Positions 35,317-43,340 of a DNA stretch of 64,000 bases are shown piece by piece. Source of the stretch: Acidovorax sp. Leaf160 (lineage in GTDB: Bacteria; Pseudomonadota; Gammaproteobacteria; Burkholderiales; Burkholderiaceae_C). Location: the NCBI RefSeq assembly GCF_001424265.1, contig NZ_LMOV01000029.1:29499-93498 (forward strand). The letters are read 5' to 3'. The notes below the pieces were generated by a model, which was not told the DNA's origin, made no database searches, and saw nothing but the letters and a program-made list of their open reading frames with translations. The stretch's first letter is position 1. Every line of letters begins with the position of its first letter. Made by a program: the position numbers and the translations under genes.

Positions 35317-35377
35317 GTAGCACATGCTACGGTTGCAAATGCTACCCACTGGCATTAACATCAGTAGCCATTGCTAC
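35317..35377. promoter_or_regulatory. Three operators of a CI/Cro switch and rightward promoter
   Basis: Three 14-base sites with consensus GTAGCNNNNGCTAC occur between the divergent genes: GTAGCACATGCTAC (35317-35330), GTTGCAAATGCTAC (35332-35345, one mismatch) and GTAGCCATTGCTAC (35364-35377). Centre spacings are 15 and 32 bases. A rightward promoter can be read as TTGCAA (35334-35339) and TAACAT (35356-35361) with a 16-base spacer. The middle site covers its -35 and the right site covers its start point. This mirrors the OR1-OR3 logic of lambdoid phages. Confidence 0.8.
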
Positions 35378-35398
35378 CTAAAAGAAGAGTCGAGAGGG

Positions 35399-35716
35399 AT
35401 GAAATTGAATGAGTACCTGCGTACAGAGGGCGCATTGAGCGTGCGCGCGCTCCGTATACGCATGGCGGAATTGGGCTCGCCCATCAAAAGCGACGCACAG
35501 ATCCGCCAATGGCAGCACCAATACGCCGAACGCCACCCTTCCCCGCTGAATTGCGTTGCCATCGAACAGGCGACCGGCGGGCAAGTCACCCGCCAGGATC
35601 TACGTCCCCACGACTGGGCCTCCATATGGCCTGAACTGGCTGTGGATGGAAGCTCGCCCGGCCCCGGAGAGCGCGCGCCTTCCAGCAACCCATCACCTGC
35701 GGTTGCCCCCCGATGA
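35399..35716 (+). CDS. Cro-like / YdaS-type regulator
   Basis: The 105-residue protein starts MKLNEYLRTEGALSVRALRI with a short HTH domain. It carries CVAIEQATGGQVTRQDLRPH followed by DWASIWPEL, the pattern of phage Cro/YdaS proteins that oppose a CI-type repressor. The last 30 residues are Pro/Ser-rich. A purine-rich GAGAGGG lies directly before the ATG. It is transcribed rightward from the operator region towards the polysaccharide operon, which starts 111 bases further on without an obvious terminator. It is therefore probably the first gene of that transcript. Confidence 0.85.
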   Translation: MKLNEYLRTEGALSVRALRIRMAELGSPIKSDAQIRQWQHQYAERHPSPLNCVAIEQATGGQVTRQDLRPHDWASIWPELAVDGSSPGPGERAPSSNPSPAVAPR

Positions 35717-35827
35717 TCACGACCACCCGGAACCTGTCTTGGCGCTGGCAGTCGCTGTTCGCCCCATCTCTGTCCCCGGCCGCTGGCGTGGTCCGGCCTG
35801 AACCGCAACCGCGGTGGGGAGCCCGCC

Positions 35828-37099
35828 ATGCTTGAGGGCATCTACCACTTCTGGTTCTACTTCCCGGTGGTCCTGGTGGTCATGCAGTTCGGCGGCGGTC
35901 TGCTGGCTCGCCTCGTCACGCGTGCCGCAGAGCCCCTGCGCGACTACACGGCCCAACCCATGGTCAGCGTGCTGCTGCCCGTCTACAACGAAGGCGAGCA
36001 CGTGATGGAGACGATCGGCAGCATCCTGGCCTGCGACTGGCCTGCGGAACGGCTGGAGATCGTGGCCTACGACGACTGCAGCGCAGACGACTCGTGGCAC
36101 TGGCTGCAGGTCGCCGCCGCGCGCTGGCCGGAGCAGCTTCGCATCTTCAGAAATGCCGTCAACAGCGGCAAGCACGTCTCGCTCTCCCACGCATTGGCGA
36201 AATCGCGCGGCGACGTGCTGATCTGCATCGACAGCGACTGCATCTTCGATCGCAACGTGGTTCGCGAACTGGTGGCGTGCTTTGCCGACCCGAAGGTAGG
36301 CGCTGTCGGCGGAAACATCGGTGTGACCAACGTCAACGACAACGTGCTGACGATCGGACAGACCATGGTCTATTACATGAGCTTCCAGTTCGGCAAGATG
36401 CTGCAGAACCTGTCGGGCCATGTCTTCTGCATCAGCGGCTGCCTTTTCGCCGTGCGGCGCGAGCTGTTCGAGGCCGTGGAAGGAGAAGTGAAGGGGCGCA
36501 ACTGGTTCGGCCTGGGCGTGCGTGACGGTGAGGACCGCTACATGACGCACGCCATCATGATGCGCGGCTGGAAGACGATCGTGAACCCGCACGCGACCTG
36601 CTGGACCGCAGTGCCGCGGCACCTGTCGCAGTTCTTCTCGCAGCAGATACGTTGGCGGCGCTCCGGTCTCAGGGATCTCTTCTGGACCTGGAGGCGCATG
36701 CCGGAGCACGTGCGCCTGATCGGGATGCTGCCGCTGATGGCCGCGCTGGTGCCGGAGACCTTCACCATGCTCTGGACCTTCCTGGTGATTGCCACCGTGC
36801 TGTCCAACGGCGTGATAGACGCGGCTTCCACCTTGATCGTCGCCATCCTGTCCTTCTCCGGCCTGTTTGTCGCCGCCGCCGTTCTCTACAACGTCACCTG
36901 CACGCGATTGGCGCCGGGCTCCACACGCATCCGGTTTCCGGTGCTGGCCGCGGCGTCCGGCATCTGGTTCTTCGTCGATGCACTGGTGATCACGCTGGTC
37001 GCGCTCTTCACCTTCGACGTGGGCGCCTGGGGCACCCGCGACAAACCTTCCACATCCACCGATTCCGTTCTGCCTGGCGCACCGGAGCAAAAGGCATGA
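35828..37099 (+). CDS. Processive GT2 polysaccharide synthase (Alg8/HasA/NodC-like)
   Basis: The 423-residue protein is an inner-membrane processive glycosyltransferase. An N-terminal helix is followed by VSVLLPVYNEGEHV, the metal/UDP motifs Asp82-Asp83 and DSD (135-137), the catalytic-base motif GED (234-236) and the processivity motif QQIRW (272-276). Three or four C-terminal helices form the polymer channel. These are the hallmarks of synthases that extend and extrude alginate, hyaluronan, chitin or cellulose-like chains. No PilZ domain is fused. It is the first enzyme of a four-gene operon that also encodes a UDP-sugar uronate dehydrogenase, so an acidic polymer is likely. A GGGGAG site precedes the ATG. 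Confidence 0.88.
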   Translation: MLEGIYHFWFYFPVVLVVMQFGGGLLARLVTRAAEPLRDYTAQPMVSVLLPVYNEGEHVMETIGSILACDWPAERLEIVAYDDCSADDSWHWLQVAAARWPEQLRIFRNAVNSGKHVSLSHALAKSRGDVLICIDSDCIFDRNVVRELVACFADPKVGAVGGNIGVTNVNDNVLTIGQTMVYYMSFQFGKMLQNLSGHVFCISGCLFAVRRELFEAVEGEVKGRNWFGLGVRDGEDRYMTHAIMMRGWKTIVNPHATCWTAVPRHLSQFFSQQIRWRRSGLRDLFWTWRRMPEHVRLIGMLPLMAALVPETFTMLWTFLVIATVLSNGVIDAASTLIVAILSFSGLFVAAAVLYNVTCTRLAPGSTRIRFPVLAAASGIWFFVDALVITLVALFTFDVGAWGTRDKPSTSTDSVLPGAPEQKA

Positions 37100-38154
37100 C
37101 ACCCATTCAAAAAATCATCGTTACGGCCTACCGCTATCTCGCCATCGCCGTGCTCGGCACCGTGCTCTGCACGGCCATGGCCTACGCGGCGGTCACCGTT
37201 TTCTACGTGTTCAACGGCACCTGGGCGGCACCCGTCGTCATCTCGCGCACCAACGAACAGATCCTTCGACTCACCGCCGAGGTGTTCAGAACCCGCCAGG
37301 CGGCGGATGGACTCGAGAGCGCCTGGCAGGGGCTGGAGCGCGAATCGAAGGCGCTGCAGGAGCAATCGCAGGTGCTGCAAAAGCTCATCGCCAGCGCCGA
37401 CCACGCCGCAGCACAACAGCGCCAGGCCGACGTCCGGCTGTCGCAGAAGGTCGAGCGACTGGATTCGGCCAAGCAGGTGGATATCGCCAAGACACGCAAA
37501 GTGCTGTCCGATGTCAGCGCCCTGGAAGCCACCATCGAGCGCGACCTGAAGGCCGGCTTGATGACGCGGGACGACGCCGTGCGCATGCGCGCCACGCTCA
37601 ACAGCTACAAGACCTCCGCCACCGACTCCGCTGCGGCCGGAGTGGCGCTGGAAAGGCAGCTCTCGGACCTGCGGCGCTCCGCTGCCACGCTGTCGGGCGG
37701 CCCGGCCCAGATGCCCCAGGCGCTGGAGGTGCTGGCACGCATCGCCGGCTACCGCATGCAGCTGGAGAACATCCAGCTCAAGCTGCTGCAGAACCAGCAG
37801 GAGGCGGCCAACAAGCAAGGCGAGGCGAAGCAACTGCGCGAAATCATCGCGACGCTGTCCGACAGTCCGTACTACCGCGTGACGCAGTCCGATGAGCCGC
37901 TGTCCTTTGCCTTCGTGCCGTACGACAACGAAGCGGTCGCCCAGGTCGGCCAGCCCATCTTCGACTGCCTGCTCCACGTGCTGCTGTGCCACCGCGTCGG
38001 CAGCATCACCCGGGTGCATTCCGACGAAGAGCGCGCGCAACACCCGCTGTTCCGGCTCGAAACCCGCGGCTTCCTGGTCGAGCTGCAACTGGACGAGCCG
38101 CAATCCGCCAAGTCCCGCGTGCTGTTCATCGGCCGCGCTCCGCTTTTCCTCTGA
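37096..38154 (+). CDS. Coiled-coil inner membrane protein of polysaccharide operon (membrane-fusion-like)
   Basis: The 352-residue protein has a transmembrane helix at residues 14-38 and a long periplasmic coiled coil rich in Gln, Arg and Ala (about 50-270). A compact C-terminal beta-domain of about 90 residues ends in KSRVLFIGRAPLFL. The layout matches membrane-fusion proteins such as HlyD or the periplasmic part of Alg44, but the N-terminal PilZ domain of Alg44 is absent. The ATG overlaps the stop of the synthase gene (ATGA). It probably links the synthase to the exported protein that follows. The family assignment is by architecture only. Confidence 0.72.
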   Translation: MTPIQKIIVTAYRYLAIAVLGTVLCTAMAYAAVTVFYVFNGTWAAPVVISRTNEQILRLTAEVFRTRQAADGLESAWQGLERESKALQEQSQVLQKLIASADHAAAQQRQADVRLSQKVERLDSAKQVDIAKTRKVLSDVSALEATIERDLKAGLMTRDDAVRMRATLNSYKTSATDSAAAGVALERQLSDLRRSAATLSGGPAQMPQALEVLARIAGYRMQLENIQLKLLQNQQEAANKQGEAKQLREIIATLSDSPYYRVTQSDEPLSFAFVPYDNEAVAQVGQPIFDCLLHVLLCHRVGSITRVHSDEERAQHPLFRLETRGFLVELQLDEPQSAKSRVLFIGRAPLFL

Positions 38155-38162
38155 AGGTGACC

Positions 38163-39215
38163 ATGCGCTCTCTCCTTTCTCTCTGCATCGTGTCGGCGGC
38201 TTCGGTCCCTTGCCTCTCGTGGGCTGGTGAAGTCGACAGCTATTGCGCCCTGGTGTCCGCCCAGGGGCAGGTTCAATCCGCCCAACTGACGGCGCCCGAA
38301 GCCTTCGCCAGCGTGGGCGACCCTGCCAGCGACAAGCGCAGCATGGTCCTGGGCCTGCGTAAGAGTCTCAGCAAGGCCCGGCAGGGCCGGCTGGCGACGG
38401 AACTGGCCGATGCGCAATGCAGTGCCTACCGTTCCCAGCAACGGCTGGGCCTGCGGTTGGCCAGCGTCGAGACCGTGGCCGAACAGCGCGGACTGGCCGA
38501 CCTGATGACCCCGCTGAAGGGCGCTTTGGCAGCCGCCGAATCGCAGCTTCGGCAAGAGCGCCAGCTGTTGGCGCGCCAGCAGGCCACGTTGCAGGACGTG
38601 CAGAACGCGTTCGACGCACGGGATCGCCTCCAGGAGCGGCTGGCACGGGCCGAACAGCGGCAGAGCTACCTCTCCGCCCATTCGCCCGTCGAGGAAGCTC
38701 CGCTGCTTCCGGACGCGGAGCGGGCCATTGCCGATCAGGCCCGGGTCACCGAATTGAGCGCCCTGCTGCAGGCCGACGGCGGATGGGATGTGAGCGTCGC
38801 AGTGGGCATGCGGCAGGGCCTGTCGAGCGGCGGCCAGTCCGCCTTTGCCAGCGTGGCGCTCTCGCGCAGCTTCGGGGAAGGCGCGTCCCGTGCGGCCGCC
38901 CAGCAGACCGGCCCGCTGGCCGCGCGCTGGCTGTCGGAACAGCAGGAGGGCCCGCTGCAGAAACTGCAGCGCACCCGCGATGCCGTGGCCGGGGCCTTCG
39001 CTGCCGGCCAGAACCTTCATCAGGGACTGCAGCAGCGGCGTGCCGCGCTGCGCGAAACGCTGCACACGGTGGAGGGCAGTGAAACCGGCATGGCCGCGCG
39101 CCTGGCCCGCGGCCTGCGCGTGGAGATCCTGTCCCTCGACGCGCAACTGGCGGAATCCAGTGCGAAGCAGGCGTACCTGTCCGGCTGGCTTGCCCAGAAT
39201 GGAGGCCGCCCATGA
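38163..39215 (+). CDS. Exported protein of polysaccharide operon, TolC-like layout
   Basis: The 350-residue precursor has a signal peptide (MRSLLSLCIVSAASVPCLSWA). Two helical hairpins (about 55-170 and 255-345, rich in Gln, Arg, Ala) flank a central beta-hairpin segment near residues 203-240 (WDVSVAVGMRQGLSSGGQS, AFASVALSRSFGEG). Helix-strand-helix order of this kind is the repeat unit of TolC/OEP outer membrane channels. A role as the outer-membrane exit for the polymer is therefore possible, though I recognise no named family. It starts eight bases after the coiled-coil gene and overlaps the dehydrogenase gene by four bases. Confidence 0.7.
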   Translation: MRSLLSLCIVSAASVPCLSWAGEVDSYCALVSAQGQVQSAQLTAPEAFASVGDPASDKRSMVLGLRKSLSKARQGRLATELADAQCSAYRSQQRLGLRLASVETVAEQRGLADLMTPLKGALAAAESQLRQERQLLARQQATLQDVQNAFDARDRLQERLARAEQRQSYLSAHSPVEEAPLLPDAERAIADQARVTELSALLQADGGWDVSVAVGMRQGLSSGGQSAFASVALSRSFGEGASRAAAQQTGPLAARWLSEQQEGPLQKLQRTRDAVAGAFAAGQNLHQGLQQRRAALRETLHTVEGSETGMAARLARGLRVEILSLDAQLAESSAKQAYLSGWLAQNGGRP

Positions 39216-40486
39216 CGCACATCGTCGTCGTAGGCCTGGGCTACGTGGGCGCGCCGCTCGGCGTGGCGCTGGCCCGGCACTTCCAGGTCACCGGCTATGA
39301 CGTGGACCCGATCCGCGTGCGCGAACTGCAGGCAGGCGAAGACCGCACCGGCGAGATCGACCCCGAGGCCCTGCGGCGCACGCCGGTGCGGTGGACCACC
39401 GAAGCCTCGTGCATCGCAGGGGCGAACGTGGTGATCGTCACCGTCCCCACGCCCATCGACGAATTCCGCGTGCCCGACCTGGGGGCCGTGCGGCAGGCCA
39501 CCGCCACCATCGGCCGGTACATGCATGCAGGCACCACCGTCGTGTTCGAAAGCACCGTCTACCCCGGCGCCACCGAAGATGTGTGCGTCCCCTTGCTGGC
39601 CGAGACCTCCGGGCTGGCCTACCCGGCCGACTTCCAGGTCGGCTACTCGCCCGAGCGGATCAACCCGGGCGACCGCCAGCACACGCTCACGACCACCACC
39701 AAGATCGTCGCGGGCGACCGGCCCGAGGTGCTGACACAGCTCTCCAACATCTACGGCAAGATCACCGACGTCTACCCCGCTGCGTCGATCAAGGTCGCAG
39801 AGGCCGCCAAGGTGCTGGAGAACACCCAGCGCGACATCAACATCGCGCTCATGAACGAGCTCAGCCAGATCTTCACCAAGCTGCACATCGACACGCACGA
39901 CGTCATCGACGCGGCCCGCAGCAAATGGAACTTCCTCGACTTCCGCCCCGGGCTGGTGGGCGGGCACTGCATTTCCGTCGACCCCTACTACCTCACGCAC
40001 AAGGCCGCCTCGCAGGGCTTCGTGGCCGATTTCATACTCGCCGCACGGCGGGTGAACGAAGGCATGGCCAGCTTCATCACCGACCAGCTGATCGCCTGCA
40101 TGCTGCAGCACGGGCTGCTGCACCGGGATGCGCTGGTGACGCTGCTGGGCGTGACGTTCAAGGAAAACGTGCGGGACATCCGCAACTCCGGTGTCGTGAC
40201 CATCTGCCGCCGCCTGGGCGAGATGGGCATTCGGGTGCAGCTGATCGACCCGTTGGCCGACGCCGAGCTGCTGCATGCGGAACACGGTTTGCGGCTCGCT
40301 CCGCTGGAGGACGCAGAGCCTGCCGATGCGGTGGTGCTGGCCGTGCCGCATGCCACGTTCCGCGCACAGGGCTGGCCGCTCATGCAACGGCTGGCACACC
40401 CTGGCCGCAAGGCGGTGGTCGCCGATGTGAAGGCGGTGCTGCCGCGCAACGGCAGGCCGGCGCACCTGCACCACTGGCGGCCCTGA
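39212..40486 (+). CDS. Nucleotide-sugar 6-dehydrogenase (WbpO/TviB/UGD family)
   Basis: The 424-residue enzyme has a Rossmann motif VVVGLGYVGAPLGVAL, VTVPTPIDEFRVPD, the central EAAKVLENTQRDINIALMNE and the catalytic Cys253 in GGHCISVDPYYL. The last motif with PYYLTHKA is typical of UDP-N-acetylhexosamine dehydrogenases (WbpO, TviB, WbpA) that make UDP-GalNAcA or UDP-ManNAcA; UDP-glucose dehydrogenases differ there. It is the last gene of the operon and overlaps the previous gene by four bases. It should provide the uronic-acid donor for the GT2 synthase, so the polymer probably contains an aminouronic acid. Confidence 0.88.
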   Translation: MTHIVVVGLGYVGAPLGVALARHFQVTGYDVDPIRVRELQAGEDRTGEIDPEALRRTPVRWTTEASCIAGANVVIVTVPTPIDEFRVPDLGAVRQATATIGRYMHAGTTVVFESTVYPGATEDVCVPLLAETSGLAYPADFQVGYSPERINPGDRQHTLTTTTKIVAGDRPEVLTQLSNIYGKITDVYPAASIKVAEAAKVLENTQRDINIALMNELSQIFTKLHIDTHDVIDAARSKWNFLDFRPGLVGGHCISVDPYYLTHKAASQGFVADFILAARRVNEGMASFITDQLIACMLQHGLLHRDALVTLLGVTFKENVRDIRNSGVVTICRRLGEMGIRVQLIDPLADAELLHAEHGLRLAPLEDAEPADAVVLAVPHATFRAQGWPLMQRLAHPGRKAVVADVKAVLPRNGRPAHLHHWRP

Positions 40487-40647
40487 CCCTGCGGTCCTGG
40501 CTCGCGCGGCCCCTGGAGGGCCGCCTCGGTGCCGCACATTCCGACACACTCCTTTTCACCGGCGCGACAGGGCGGCACGCCTGCTTGACACGGGCACTGC
40601 ACGATGCAGTCATCAGCCCGAGCGATTGGGCGCCACCGGAGACAACC

Positions 40648-41079
40648 ATGTTTCGTTCCACCCAAGCCGCCGCCCTGTTGCTCACCACCCTGCTGGGCGC
40701 GGGCGCCACCGGCGTCGCACAGGCCGCCACCAGCGCCACGGTCATCGTGCAGACCGGCGCCTCTGGCTATCACCAGCCCGCAGCGGGCGTGGTGCCGGTG
40801 CAGTACTACCACCGCGGCCCACCGCCGCCCCGGCACGAAATCGTTCCACCGCCGCGCCGCGGCATGGTGTGGGCACAGGGTCACTGGGAACGCCGGGGCC
40901 ACCGCGACGCATGGGTGCCCGGTCGATGGATCCAGGCCCGGCCCGGGTACGTGTACCGGCAGCCGCACTGGGACCAGCGTGGCAACCGCTGGAACATGCA
41001 GCGTGGCGGCTGGGACCGTGATGGCGACGGCGTACCCAACCGGCACGACCGCCGGCCGAACAATCCTTACCGCTATTGA
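40648..41079 (+). CDS. Exported YXWGXW/WXXGXW-repeat protein with Ca-binding-like tail
   Basis: The 143-residue precursor has a signal peptide (cut near AQA-A, residue 27), a Pro/Arg/His-rich region (HRGPPPPRHE) and Trp repeats of the WxxGxW type (WAQGHW, WVPGRW). It ends in DRDGDGVPNRHDRRPNNPYR, a thrombospondin type 3-like Asp-rich loop that could bind calcium. Such small cationic proteins are common in Burkholderiales, are exported and have no firm function. A GGAG site precedes the ATG at 40648. It follows the polysaccharide operon at a distance of 161 bases and is probably separate. Confidence 0.78.
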   Translation: MFRSTQAAALLLTTLLGAGATGVAQAATSATVIVQTGASGYHQPAAGVVPVQYYHRGPPPPRHEIVPPPRRGMVWAQGHWERRGHRDAWVPGRWIQARPGYVYRQPHWDQRGNRWNMQRGGWDRDGDGVPNRHDRRPNNPYRY

Positions 41080-41095
41080 CTGCCCGCCGGCCCGG

Positions 41096-41140
41096 CCCGC
41101 CATGGCACGGCCCGCCATGGCACGGCCCGCCATGGCACGG
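41096..41140 (+). repeat. Three tandem 15-bp repeats
   Basis: CCCGCCATGGCACGG is repeated three times without any mismatch, starting 17 bases after the stop of the WXXGXW gene. Each unit contains the palindrome CCATGG. Perfect identity of all units suggests recent slippage or a length-variable locus. It lies between two convergent genes and is not in a convincing coding frame. Confidence 0.8.
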
Positions 41141-41269
41141 CGGGCACCCGGGGAAAACACCGACGGCCGCTCCGCCGGCCCGCAGTGGCTTTGCCGGGAG
41201 CGCAAGCGCGCTGCAGGACGGTGGGTTCCACCGGCCGCTCGGCGCGCGGTGCCTCCGGGAGCCGCCGAC

Positions 41270-42046
41270 TCAGTCCAGCCGCAACTCGGCCCGGCCGATG
41301 CCCGGGAACTCGGCCACCACCACATCGCCCTGCATGACCATGGGTGTCCCCGTCCATGAACCGGTGGTGACCCATTGCCCGGCGCGCAGGCCGCCCAGGC
41401 TGCGGGCGCCTTCGTTGGCCAGCCAGACCAGCAGGCGCAGCGGCTCGCCGGCCGGATTGCCGCCAGCGTCGTGCGACACCACCGTGCCGCCGTTGACCTC
41501 CAGGCGTACCGGCTGGCGCGACACGTCGATGCCTGCGCACTCGTCCAGGCCCGAGCCCACCACGAGTGCGCCGTGGCATGCCTGGTCGGCCAGGCGGCTC
41601 CAGGCGTCCTGCCCGCCCCAGGCGGCGAATCGCGTGTCGCAGACCTCGAGACCTGCCCGCACCGTGCCCAAGGCGCCCAGCACCTCGCCGGGGGTGTAGG
41701 GCACATCGCGCGGCGGCAGGTCGGCAATGCACTGGAATACCAGTTCGGCCTCGACGCCGATGACGAAGAAGCTGGCAGCGGCCAGATGCACCGCATCGCC
41801 GACCTGCACGCTGTCCTGGGTCAACGCAGCCCGGGCGGGCTCGGCATCGGGGCCCGACGCACCCACCTTCCAGCCGGCGATCTCCCCCCGTGCCCTCACC
41901 ACCCGGTCCTGCACGGCATAGGCCTGCGCCGCATTCGCGGGACGCAGCGCAGCCGGCAGGTCCGCAGGCCGGGGGACGGCGCCGGTGCGGGCGGCCGTCA
42001 GCAGGTCGGCGGCGGGCTGGGGATCGAAGTCAGGGGTGGTAGGCAT
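41270..42046 (-). CDS. 2-keto-4-pentenoate hydratase-like (MhpD / FAH superfamily)
   Basis: The 258-residue protein resembles MhpD/DmpE hydratases. It has GEIAGWKVGASGP, the metal-binding GVEAELVFQ segment (Glu-x-Glu), VRAGLEVCDTRF and GSWTGTPMVMQGD near the end. Hydratases of this kind add water to 2-hydroxypenta-2,4-dienoate in meta-cleavage pathways; a related decarboxylase activity is possible. It is divergent from a Bug protein and two oxidoreductase genes with a 210-base control region. This points to a small inducible catabolic locus. The ATG at 42046 begins MPTTPDFDPQP; the frame further upstream has no similarity. Confidence 0.83.
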   Translation of the reverse strand: MPTTPDFDPQPAADLLTAARTGAVPRPADLPAALRPANAAQAYAVQDRVVRARGEIAGWKVGASGPDAEPARAALTQDSVQVGDAVHLAAASFFVIGVEAELVFQCIADLPPRDVPYTPGEVLGALGTVRAGLEVCDTRFAAWGGQDAWSRLADQACHGALVVGSGLDECAGIDVSRQPVRLEVNGGTVVSHDAGGNPAGEPLRLLVWLANEGARSLGGLRAGQWVTTGSWTGTPMVMQGDVVVAEFPGIGRAELRLD

Positions 42047-42156
42047 CAGGGTATCCACGGGCCAAGTGTTGGAATGGGGCGGGCGGAGGGCCTGCCCCCG
42101 CGAATTATGGGAGCCTTCGACGCTCTGGGGAAGCGACCGGGCGCCCACGGCATGCC

Positions 42157-42166
42157 ATATGCATAT
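42157..42166. promoter_or_regulatory. AT-rich palindrome in divergent promoter region
   Basis: ATATGCATAT is a perfect 10-base palindrome inside an AT-rich spot between the divergent hydratase-like and Bug genes. It may be an operator or contain a -10 element for one of the two transcripts. Nothing else was identified in this 210-base gap. Confidence 0.3.
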
Positions 42167-42256
42167 AGCGATGGGCGCATGTGCACTTCACCACAATCGC
42201 GCGCTTTCCCCCTGCCGAATTCACCCTCCCACGCGCCGCGTCCCGCGGACCACCCC

Positions 42257-43300
42257 ATGCCACACCACGCATCCCTACGCTCTCCGACCCCCCGTCTTCG
42301 CAGCCGCGTCACCGCCGCCCTGCTGGCCTGCAGCGCCCTGCTGGGCGCCAGCGGTGGGGCCCAGGCCGCCGACGCCACGGCCGCCGGCGACTGGCCGCGT
42401 CAGCCGATCACGCTGATCATGGGCTTTCCCGCCGGCTCGGGCGTGGACGTGGTCGCCCGCGCGGTGCAGGAGCCGCTCAGCCACAAGCTGGGCCAGCCCA
42501 TCATCATCGACTACAAGTCCGGCGCAGCCGGCAACATCGCCAGCGAGTACGTGGCCCGTGCCAAGCCCGACGGCTACACGCTGGCCTTCGGCACCGCCGC
42601 CACGCACGGCAGCAACGCGGCGCTCTACAAGAAGCTGCCCTTCGACGTGGAGGCCGACTTCGTGCCGGTGGCGCCGGTGCTCGACGTCTCCAACGTGCTG
42701 ACCATCAACCCCAGCGTGATCGACGTCAAGACGCTGAAGGAGTTCGTCGATCTGGTGAAGGCCAACCCGGGCAAGTACAACTACGCCTCCACCGGCAACG
42801 GCGCCGGCACGCACATGGCCTTCGCCGAATTCAATTCGCGGCTGGGGCTGAACATGGTGCACGTGCCCTACAAGGGCGGGCCGGAGGCCATCACCTCGGT
42901 GGTGCGCGGCGAGACCTGCTGCATCATGAACCAGGTGCAGACCGTGCTGCCGCACTACAAGGCGGGCAAGGTGCGCCTGCTGGGCGTGACCACCGCCAAG
43001 CCGGTGGCGGCGGTCAAGGAGGTGCCGACCATCGCCTCCAGCGGCCTGCCCGGCACGCAGGGCTTCGACAGCTCGATCTGGTTCGGCGTCTTCGCGCCCA
43101 AGGGCACGGAGCCGGCCATTGTCCGGAAGCTCAACCTGGCGATCAAGGAGGTGCTGGAGCAGCCCGAGGTGCGCGAGCGCTTCGAGTCGCAGGGCAACGC
43201 CATCCGCATCGAGACGCCCGAACAGTTCCGCCAGACGGTACACGCCGATCGCGCCAAGTGGGCGCAGGTGGTGAAGGACGCAAAAATATCGATCGACTGA
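42257..43300 (+). CDS. Bug/TctC solute-binding protein
   Basis: The 347-residue precursor has a signal peptide (RVTAALLACSALLGASGGAQA) followed by the Bug domain: ITLIMGFPAGSGVDVVARAV, DYKSGAAGNIASEYVA, KPDGYTLAFGT, VRLLGVTTAKPVAAVKEVPT and WFGVFAPKGTEPAIVRKLN. Instead of the usual PF.PGG motif it has GFPAGSG, as in a subset of the family. It starts a rightward group with a flavin monooxygenase-like gene 40 bases later, so it may bind the substrate of that enzyme. No membrane components of a transporter are present. Confidence 0.9.
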   Translation: MPHHASLRSPTPRLRSRVTAALLACSALLGASGGAQAADATAAGDWPRQPITLIMGFPAGSGVDVVARAVQEPLSHKLGQPIIIDYKSGAAGNIASEYVARAKPDGYTLAFGTAATHGSNAALYKKLPFDVEADFVPVAPVLDVSNVLTINPSVIDVKTLKEFVDLVKANPGKYNYASTGNGAGTHMAFAEFNSRLGLNMVHVPYKGGPEAITSVVRGETCCIMNQVQTVLPHYKAGKVRLLGVTTAKPVAAVKEVPTIASSGLPGTQGFDSSIWFGVFAPKGTEPAIVRKLNLAIKEVLEQPEVRERFESQGNAIRIETPEQFRQTVHADRAKWAQVVKDAKISID

Positions 43301-43340
43301 ACGCCTGCACCACGCCCCGCCCACGCTTTCCGACCCCTGC

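Noticed and set aside
34573-35716. Prophage remnant
   Set aside because: Only the immunity-type pair and its operators are present. No integrase, attachment repeat, structural or lysis gene was seen within several kilobases, and host genes flank both sides.
36000-36800. Cellulose synthase (BcsA)
   Set aside because: The synthase lacks the PilZ domain and the long C-terminal part of BcsA, and the operon contains a UDP-sugar dehydrogenase instead of bcsB, bcsZ or bcsC genes.
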